Source: CALLVY01 sp937899855
GTDB taxonomy: Bacteria; Bacteroidota; Bacteroidia; Chitinophagales; Saprospiraceae
DNA: 29,728 nt
Direction: 5' to 3'
NCBI GenBank assembly: GCA_039820405.1
Contig: JBCBQC010000077.1
Coordinates: 1 to 29,728 of the forward strand
In this document: positions 8,601 through 15,500 of the stretch, piece by piece
Layout: each line of letters starts with the position of its first letter
Numbering within the stretch: position 1 is the first letter of the stretch
Made by a program: the position numbers and the translations under genes
The notes under the pieces: model-generated
What the model was told of the DNA's origin: nothing
The model's input: only the letters and a program-made list of their open reading frames with translations
Database searches by the model: none

Positions 8601-9344
8601 GACACCTGGCCCAACGTAAGCTTCCAAAGCGGTGGTTGGGGTACGGACCTGACCCTGTCGCTCGCCGAAGAGAAGCTGGTGGCGGGACAGGAGTACTTGC
8701 TCCAATTCAGAGCCCGTGATTTTGCCGACTTGATGGCCTTCCAAGCCACACTCAACTTCGACCAGACGGCCCTGGCCTTCATCGACTCGGAGATGGGTAC
8801 GCTGGAGAATATGACGACCGATAAGATTGGTTTGCAACACCTCAGCCGCGGACAGATTTCGCTGCTCTGGTACTACCACGAAGGCGTGAATCTGGACGAT
8901 GATGCCCTGGTCTTTGGACTGCGTTTCCGCGCCTTGCAAAACGTCGACGATCTCGCGGAGGTCCTGGCGTTGAGCAACGACTTAGTGGACATCGTGGCTT
9001 ACCGTTCGGACTACAGCCCGGTCGATATCCAGTTGGACATCGAGGCGGGGCTGAGCACTTCGGTCAATCCGGCTCTGGCGAAGCAATTTGGCCTCTACCA
9101 GAACCAACCGAACCCCTTCCAAAGCCAGACCCTGATTGGCTTTACCCTACCCGAGGCCACCACGGCCACGCTGAAAGTCATGGATGTTTCCGGTAAGCTT
9201 TTGAAAGTTTACCGCGGCGAATATCCGGCTGGCTACAACGAACTCAGTATCGACCGTGCCGACCTTCCCAGCTCCGGTGTGTTGTACTATCAACTTGATA
9301 CGCCCCAACATTCCGCGACCCGGAAGATGGTCATCCTGGAATAA
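2622..9344 (+). CDS. Giant HYR-repeat surface adhesin with P-domain, cohesin-like, dockerin-like and T9SS type A modules
   Basis: A 2240-residue secreted protein. The hydrophobic signal core MTVLLMLFSVFSLQRATAQ sits behind a 25-residue extension. The 2622 start is preferred because the paralogue at 19711 begins the same way (MFSNRTSQNS versus MVSKFTSLNS), though ATGs at 2661 or 2697 would also give a signal peptide. Order of modules: conserved N-terminal region (about 44-150); a proprotein-convertase P-domain-like sandwich (about 184-366, TVTISGIPADAFLEDIRLVD ... NGTWTINVADNA); HYR-type repeats (about 366-1670) with recurring DNC and C-T/S-x-TVTV motifs; cohesin-like domain (about 1676-1817); carboxypeptidase regulatory-like domain (about 1819-1865); dockerin-like region (about 1872-1996, GVTSLDLAIIQSHIV ... 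GIKVGDVND); second cohesin-like domain (about 2005-2145); type A sorting domain (about 2156-2240, LYQNQPNPF ... RKMVILE). No catalytic domain was seen. Its likely role is adhesion or matrix scaffolding at the cell surface. A strong terminator follows. Confidence 0.88.
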   Translation: MFSNRTSQNSTPWMDIYRKTLRSFPMTVLLMLFSVFSLQRATAQCDITSPPQPIVLTTQLNSDGLAGLDAVTMATLGITSAACPLSVYQFYDASNTFLGSSTILGGALLIFDCADITASPVTIFVSIDDDFTPGGNESSQVELSVTVEDNMMPTVTCPTTPPGSPYGTNYDGADNYDCRTAITGTGPGSATDSNTSADAALPDNTPAGVDKTVTISGIPADAFLEDIRLVDVELTHSRVGNLSLLITAPTGESLLVIDRPGTATGTGDLSNADSSSPLSFNDAATTDAEDLGDGIGGAGVVCADNGICDYNPTGNGTNNSFADLIAELRTNGSDPNGTWTINVADNAAAGTGSFGGFELVIDYFSGLAHATATDNCNVAQLDVNYANPDDPNGTSIDVMNVTPGGFDTYQYYIGTTTVTYTATDDSGNTNTCSYTIEVADDEDPTWVDPQTTVPANYLSQITDVAIRANGRLTAEIEIECQSATVDSDIDFWTNDFMTTPGSGFLPEAFDNCDDDVTINFRDELDDPFSCTTITTHTNVIRRIVRRWTAVDDAGNELSSSPNERFNLQIYLVDNIAPNFDPDSTGVSTPTALAITAPTPGPGPLTYQGEDLTVNTSDAYNPDTTVCQVDLTATGAPDISVTAVDCATGTITYSWSIMTTMGTPPANTSGSGTDAAQIFPVGVHEITYTAVDQCGQTSTFEFTLNVVDNTPPIISGCPAGQSVNTDVGVCEATVQWTNPTAVDNCSGMMGITVTAQGTHAGTGATVLIDLNAGSDGMGGILAEGDFPTGTTTVTYEFTDPLGNVNTCSFDIEVTDNENPTIAGCADVTINSVCPDATVPDYTGAFNLSDNCPSPTATQVPAPGTALSAITLTNDTAPAGLSDGDEFEITLTPVDAAGNMGTPCTITATLADLDEPIPAGPLVNIDASNTIGADCGSLIVDAPTATDCNGTVIFGAPSVADGVAGVNQYIYLTGFTLVTWTYDDGNGNLATQTQTITVSDDSTPPTINAGPDRPRDTDLGVCTKTMSIEITEVFPTTAPYLDPSDAPGDREYIDNCGVASITYTLSGATTGGPTAVSATPVTFELGVTTVTYTATDAAGNSSTDDMIVTVTDNEDPVLDPNCWSVDLQLGVSPGDEVAGDCAFTIATTDTSFDPTPTDNCTMPPMSVIQTVSVAGGGSYTPGPNSPNSLAGAEFSADGSTGEETFTIGWVFTDASGNTASCFQVITIEDRVAPSIACVDEEPQSGNQVVRGIGEDGDDSDCAYEVQGTEFDPTVADNCGVASVSNDYNHSSTLAGAIFPNNGGLDSTYTITWTVVDTRGNVNSCVLEVTIEDDVPPTLSCLPGGIFTLPPSNMLTIDPIGLINPFFTGDACTGDLSTLTVSMTPATFDCDDATNMPIPVTISVMDLAGNTATCNTTVTIQENVLPMAVCQNISVQLDSDGNASIMASELDGGSTDNCSDPGDLMFSASRTTFDCNDLTSPPTVTLTVTDESGNSSTCTATVTVNDTIAPNAVCQAVTAYLDASGNVSVDAEDFDGGSEDNTDCDPLSFLINGAATQSYSCSDIGDQAISLSVTDPSGNSATCMTTVTVVDTLAPTALCQDLTINLEADGSATIAASDFDGGSTDNCDPMGTGLSFTINGSDSLTVDCNNIGLNSVTVTVTDAEGNSATCMSTLTVLPAEIVEITVGSVSGPAGGTVDVPVTIRNFSKVRSLQFSLEVDDPSVASISAITTAAPFSAALTDIVLNVATFSWFDGSNAGLDLMDDEVVVTLTLDLIGLEGEMTDVNLINSPTPVEVTQGCGFIPFQTAFSGNDGDVTIAPNTSVTLSGTILTEDGDPVPNVTVNLTGDETGTDVTDANGDYEFTVAANSDVEVTPTTNMDPKRGVTSLDLAIIQSHIVNGGIIGTPYKLIAGNPISTPGFSLNITSADLALIQQVIVQLGADFTPNSNSWKFIESNYVFANPTQPWLDAFSESAVLTNVMTDQTDLDFVGIKVGDVNDTWPNVSFQSGGWGTDLTLSLAEEKLVAGQEYLLQFRARDFADLMAFQATLNFDQTALAFIDSEMGTLENMTTDKIGLQHLSRGQISLLWYYHEGVNLDDDALVFGLRFRALQNVDDLAEVLALSNDLVDIVAYRSDYSPVDIQLDIEAGLSTSVNPALAKQFGLYQNQPNPFQSQTLIGFTLPEATTATLKVMDVSGKLLKVYRGEYPAGYNELSIDRADLPSSGVLYYQLDTPQHSATRKMVILE

Positions 9345-9361
9345 ACAGTAGAAAATACCGA

Positions 9362-9391
9362 CCAAAGCGTCTTCGGACGCTTTGGTTTTTT
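9362..9391 (+). terminator. Intrinsic terminator after first giant adhesin
   Basis: A perfect 10-bp stem, CCAAAGCGTC (9362-9371) and GACGCTTTGG (9376-9385), closes on a stable TTCG tetraloop and is followed directly by six T. It begins 17 bp beyond the stop codon at 9344. This is a textbook rho-independent terminator and argues against read-through into the next giant gene. Confidence 0.9.
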
Positions 9392-9393
9392 GG

Positions 9394-9446
9394 GGAATGG
9401 TGGAAGAACGTGGATCATTTTTATCCGCTCCTTCTTCTACCATTCC
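9394..9446. repeat. Long inverted repeat right after the terminator
   Basis: GGAATGGTGGAAGAA (9394-9408) and TTCTTCTACCATTCC (9432-9446) pair over 15 bp with a single G-T wobble, and the 23-base interval contains a further GGAT/ATCC pair. It begins only two bases after the terminator T-run. It may be a second stem protecting the mRNA 3' end, a bidirectional terminator component, or a site upstream of the next promoter; the sequence does not decide. Confidence 0.45.
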
Positions 9447-9447
9447 T

Positions 9448-9455
9448 TATCTTCG
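9448..9455 (+). promoter_or_regulatory. Possible -7 promoter element for the CHU_C giant adhesin
   Basis: TATCTTCG differs at one position from the Bacteroidota -7 consensus TAnnTTTG and lies 91 bp before the ATG at 9546. No clear TTTG -33 box is visible at about 20 bp upstream, where a pyrimidine-rich arm of an inverted repeat sits instead. This is a weak call resting mainly on its place between a terminator and the next gene. Confidence 0.25.
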
Positions 9456-9545
9456 TTTTGCGAAAATCCCGTGTTAGCACCTTTTACCCAGAGCGCTAAG
9501 GCAACGCAACGATTGTAACACCATCAACCAGAAACTATTCCAGTT

Positions 9546-12500
9546 ATGTTTAAAAAATTTACCCTAATCCTGCTGATGACCTGCTGGGGTTTGGGGGCAT
9601 CCTTTGGACAAATCACCCTACAGATTCCCAATGTGGAGAGCTGTACCAGCCCAGTTGAAGTGCCCGTCGTCATCCAGGAGACTGTCACCCTCGCTTCCCT
9701 GCAGTTTACCCTGCAGTGGGATGGGTCGGGACTCAGCTATATCGGCAATACTCCGCCGGTTTTCCCATCCGGTGTGGCCTTTGGTGGCCCAGTGGGTGAC
9801 ACCCTTTCCTTTTCGTGGTTCGATTTTGGCGGTTTTACCCTCATGGCGGGGGATACGCTTTTCAAACTGCAATTTAACCTGACCGGTAGCCCCGGCAGCA
9901 GCTACGCCGTCGAGTTTTATACCGGTAGCAATCCCAGCTTTCCGGGAACCGAGGCGGCCGATCCTACCTTTAGTAGCATTCCGGTGATCGAGATCAACGG
10001 ATCCGTAACCTTTGGCAACGCCAGCCCCACCTTCGTCGGCTGCCCGAGTGACATCACCGTATCGACCACTGCGGGGCAATGCCAGGGAACAGCCACTTGG
10101 ACCGAACCCACCGTCACCGATTGCGATGGCAATGCCAATCCACCCACCAGCGACGCCAGTCCGGGGGACGTATTCCCCTTGGGCACGACTACCGTAACCT
10201 ACAGCGTTACCGATGGGGATGGCAATTCGGGCACTTGTAGCTTCGACGTCATCGTAGAAGATCAAGAAAATCCGACCATCAGCTGCCCCACCACCAGCAT
10301 CAGTGTGGACATTCCCGCTGGTATGAGCAGTACGGTGGTCAACGATATTAACCTGGTGCCCACTACGGGCGATAATTGCCCCGGAGAGAGCTTGAGCTAC
10401 GTGCTCAGTGGCGTGACTTCCGGCTCCGGCACCGGTAATGCCAACGGGCAAGTCTTTAACGTCGGCACCACCACGGTCAGTTATACCGTCACCGATGGTG
10501 CGGGCAATACCAACACCTGCGCCATCACCGTTACGGTCAATCAGATCTCGGCCAGTGCCATCAATTTGCAGTTGATTGACGATATCATCGGCTGCAACGA
10601 CAACACCGCCCGGGTTGCCGTGGTACTCCAAGACGATGCCGATTTGGTGTCCCTGCAATTCGCCGTACAGTGGGATGGTTCGGCGCTGACTTACACCGGC
10701 AATACGACCCCCATTTTCACCTCGGGAACGGCTTTTGGCCAGAATGCGGATACCCTGAGTTTCTCCTGGTTCGACTTTAGTGGGGTGAGCCTCACGGCGG
10801 GAGATACGCTGTTTTCGCTACTGTTTACCGTCAACGGGACCTTTGGGGACTGCTATCCAGTTGATTTTTATACGGGCATGGCCTTCCCCGTGGAAGCCGC
10901 TGGACCGGGTTTTGTCATGATCCCCGTCAACACCATCGATGGCCAGGTCTGTATCGATGATCTGGAAGACCCCGTCATCACCTGCCCCGCCGACGTCACC
11001 ATCGAATGCGATGCCAGCACGGATCCGAGCAATACCGGACAGGCGACCGCCACCGACGATTGCGATCCCAACCCCAGCATCACCTTTGCCGACGTCAACA
11101 ACCTGACCGGCTGTAGCAATACCGGCAGCATCACCCGAACCTGGACCGCCACCGACGCCAGCGGCAACAGCAGCAGCTGCGTCCAAGTCATCACGGTGGA
11201 AGACAACACGGATCCCAGCTTCGACAGCACGCCCAGCGCCATCAGTGACGTCAACTGTGGTGACCCCCTCCCCACTCAGGAAACCCTCACCGCTACCGAC
11301 AACTGCGGGATGGCGACGGTGACCACCAGCCAGACCTTTACCGAAGACGTCTGTAATGGCTATCCCGTCACCTATACCTGGACCGCCACCGACGTTTGTG
11401 GCAACAGCACCCAGACCTCGGTCAGCTTCAACGTCCTAGCCGACAACCAAGGGCCCACTTTCGACAGTACGCCCAGCCCGCTGAGCGACATCAACTGTGG
11501 CGATCCCTTTCCTACTCAGGAGACCCTCACCGCCACCGATAACTGTGGCGCGGTGACGATCACCACCGCCCAGGTCTTTACCGAAGATATTTGTAGTGGC
11601 TACCAAGTCACCTACACCTGGACCGCGACCGACGACTGTAGCAACAGCACCCAGACTTCGGTCAGCTTCAACGTCTTGCCCGACAATCAGGCGCCGACCT
11701 TCAACAGTAGCCCGACTCCCCTACCCGATCTGGGCTGCGACGCCACCCTTCCCACGCAGGAGATCCTGACGGCCACGGACAACTGTGGCATGGTCAACAT
11801 CACTACCGACCAAGTCTTTAGCGTCGACGTTTGCAATGGCTACCAAGTGACGTACACCTGGACCGCCACCGACGATTGTGGCAACTCGGCCCAAACCTCG
11901 GTCAGCTTTGACGTCCTGCCCGATTTACAGGCCCCCACTTTTGATAGTCCGGGTACGGTGACCCTCGAATGCGGGGACGATCCGCTCGATACCGGCAACA
12001 CCGGAGTGCCCAGCAACATCATGGACAATTGCTCGATGACGACGAGTACCTTTAGCGATGACAATGGTGGCTTGGGAACTTGTACAGCGGGAACGGGCGT
12101 CATCACCCGGACCTGGACGGTGACTGACGATTGTGGCAACTCGGCTACGAACGTCCAAACCATCATCATTGAAGATACCACCCCACCGACCTTTATCGCT
12201 CCCGGCCCCATCACGATCAGTTGTGGCGATGATCCCAGCGATTTGTCGATCACCGGAAGCCCCAGCAACGTCATGGACAATTGTTCGCCCAGTGGCAACC
12301 TGATGCCCACCTTTGTAGACGTCCCCAACTTGACGGGTTGTGGCGGAACGGGTACCATCCAACGGGCCTGGAGCCTGGAGGATGAATGCGGCAATATGGC
12401 GACGCCTCAGGTACAGATCATCACGGTGGTAGACAATGACCCACCGATGGCGGTTTGTAAGGATACGACCATTCTGTTGGACGCCGCGGGAATGGCCACG

Positions 12501-15500
12501 CTCAACGCCAGCTCCGTCGACGGCGGTAGCAGTGATGCCTGTGGCAACGTCAGCTTGAGCATCAACGTCAGCAGCTTTGGCTGTGCCGATGTAGGGCCCA
12601 ACCCCGTAGTGCTCACCGTCACCGACGATTGTGGCAATATGGCCACCTGTACCGCCACCGTAACCGTAGTCGACGCGCGACTGCCCCTGATCAATTGCCC
12701 GAACGACACCGTCCTGACGGCGATGGCGGGGATGAGCTCGCTGGTCGTCAACGATTTGGAAGCAACGGCCAGTGACAATTGTGGCGTCGGGGCGATCAAT
12801 TATAGCACGACGGGTGCCCTGATGACCTCGGGCAGTGGCGACATCAGCGGTACGGCCTTCCCCCTCGGGACGACGGTGGTGACCTACACCGCACTGGACC
12901 TTTCCAACAATTCGATTTCCTGTAGCTTTACCGTGACGGTCAACGGTGCTGTGGCCATTGCCTGCCCGAGCGATACGACGGTGGCCAATGAAATGGGCTT
13001 GTGTACCGCCGTGGTCAACGACATCCCCGTGACGATCGTCTCCGGGGCGAGCGAGGTCGATACGATTTATTACAACATTACCGGAGCGACGATGGGCAAT
13101 GGGCCCGACGATGCCAGTGGCAATACCTTTAATCTGGGCGAGAGCCTGGTGACTTACGTGGTGTTGGCCAATAATGGCGACTCGGTGGTCTGCTCGTTTA
13201 TCGTAACGGTAGAAGACGTCGAAGACCCCACCATTGTTTGTCCCAACGATACGACCCTGACCGCGGCGCCGGGAATGACCAGCATTGCGGTGGGCAATCT
13301 CGATCCGCTGGCGGCGGACTTGTGCCAGCTCGATTCCGTGGGTTATCAAATCAGTGGCGCCACGATGGCGGCCGATTCGGGCAGTGTATCGGGGCGGGTC
13401 TTTAACGAGGGCCTCAGCACCGTTACCTACACGGCTTTTGATGCGGCGGGCAACAGCGCCAGCTGTAGCTTTGAGGTCACCGTACTGGCGGGCATTGCGA
13501 TTGCCTGCCCCAACGATACGACGGTCAGCACCGATCCGGGCAATTGCTCGGCGGTGGTCAACGATATTGCCGTCGCCATTCTGAGTGGCGCCAGCGAGGT
13601 GGATACGATCCACTACCGCATCGGCGGGGCGACGGTGGCGGAGGGACCGGACGATGCCAGCGGCACGGATTTCGACCTCGGCCAGAGTACCGTGACCTAC
13701 GTGGTCAAAGATGCGGCGGGGGATTCGGTGACTTGTTCCTTCCTCGTGACGGTCGTCGATGGGGAAGCGCCCGATTTGGTGTGCCCCAACGATACGACGG
13801 TGATGGCCTCGCCCGGCATGAACGCCGCTACGGTGGGCAATCTCGATCCGCAGGTGATGGACAATTGCCAACTCGACTCGCTGGGTTACGAACTCAGTGG
13901 CGTGACGATGGGAGCGGATACGGGTAGCGTCTCCGGTCTGACCTTCAACGAAGGCGTGACCACGGTGACCTACACGGCTTTTGATGCGGCGGGTAACAGC
14001 AACAGCTGTTCGTTTACCGTAACCGTGACGCCGGGTAGCCCCCTGGATTTGCTCGATTGCCCCAACGATACGACGGTGGTCAACGAATTTGGACTTTGTA
14101 GTGCGGTGGTCAACGATATTGCCCCGATTCTACTGGTGCCCAGCACGGACCTGGACACGGTTTTCTACACCCTCAGCGGTGGTGGATCCGGTCCCGACGA
14201 TGCCAGCGGTACGACTTTCCCCGTGGGTACTACTACGGTAACCTATACCTTGGTCGACAATATGGGAACCACCGATGTTTGTTCGTTTACCGTGACGGTA
14301 ACCGATACCGAAATTCCGGCCCTGAGCTGTCCGGCGGATACTTCGTTTATCATTCCCGCGGGTAGTCCCTGCATCGTGGTCAACGATTTGGAACCCATCA
14401 CCTCCGACAATTGCGCCGTTGCCGATACGAGCTACACCCTCAGCGGTGCCCTCAGTGGCAGTGGAACGGGGGATGTCAGCGGTACCTGTTTCCCGGTAGG
14501 CATTACCATCGTGACCTATGTGGTCAGCGACCCGAGCGGCAATAATTCGACTTGCTCGTTTACGGTAAACGTCAGCAGCTCGCCCAGCGATTTGCTCGAC
14601 TGCCCCGCCGATACGACGCTGGTCAACGATCCCGGACAGTGTGGTGCAACGGTGGGTGGCATTGCTCCCCTCCTACTGGTCGCCCCCACCACCATCACGA
14701 CTTTGACCTACACCCTGACGGGAGCCACCACGGGTACGGGCATCAACGATGCCAGCGGCACCTTCTTTAACGTAGGTACCACAACCGTAACTTACTCGGC
14801 TCAGGACAACCTGGGGACGACCGATGCGTGTTCCTTTACCGTCACGGTAAACGATGAAGAAGCGCCCGTGCTGACCTGTGTATCGCTCGACGTCTTTCCC
14901 AACGATCCGGGCATGTGTAGCCGAGTGGTCAACAACAACCTGGCGCCCAACATCAGTGAAAACTGTAACGTCGCTTCGATTACTTACGAACTGACGGGCG
15001 CGACGACGGGTACCGGCATCAACGACGCTACCGGTACGACCTTCTTTATCGGTGTCACGATTCTCACCTACACCGTCACCGACGATGCGGGCAACTCCAG
15101 CACCTGTGAGGTCTTGATTGCGGTAAACGATACCGATATTCCCACCGGACTCCAGTGTCCCCCCACGGTGATCGTCAGCCCCGACCTGGGAATGACGACG
15201 GCCGTGGTCAACAACATCGCTTTGATCAATGCGGGCTTGGACAATTGTGGCATCGACTCGATTGCTTACACCCTCAGCAACGCCACTACCGGTACGGGTA
15301 TCAACGACGCCAGTGGGGAAACCTTTAACCTGGGCAGTACCACCGTGACCTACGAGGTCTTTGACGCCTTTGGCAACAGCATCTCCTGTTTCTTCAACGT
15401 CATTGTAACCGACGGTACCGGCTTGGTGGAATGCCCCGGCGATCCCCTCCCGATCGACAACGATCCGGGCCTGTGTAGCGCCTCCGTGGCGGGCATCGAA

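Noticed and set aside
8236..8610. Classical cellulosome
   Set aside because: No glycoside hydrolase, carbohydrate-binding module or CipA-type scaffoldin is present; the cohesin/dockerin-like modules sit in HYR adhesins.
11220..11939. CRISPR-like array from regular spacing
   Set aside because: The 240-bp repeats are coding, in frame and contiguous, with no short direct repeat and unique spacers.
11925..13871. Antisense open frame of 648 codons opposite the CHU_C adhesin
   Set aside because: Same codon-bias artefact over HYR repeats; its His/Arg/Gly-rich repeats simply follow the sense-strand repeats.
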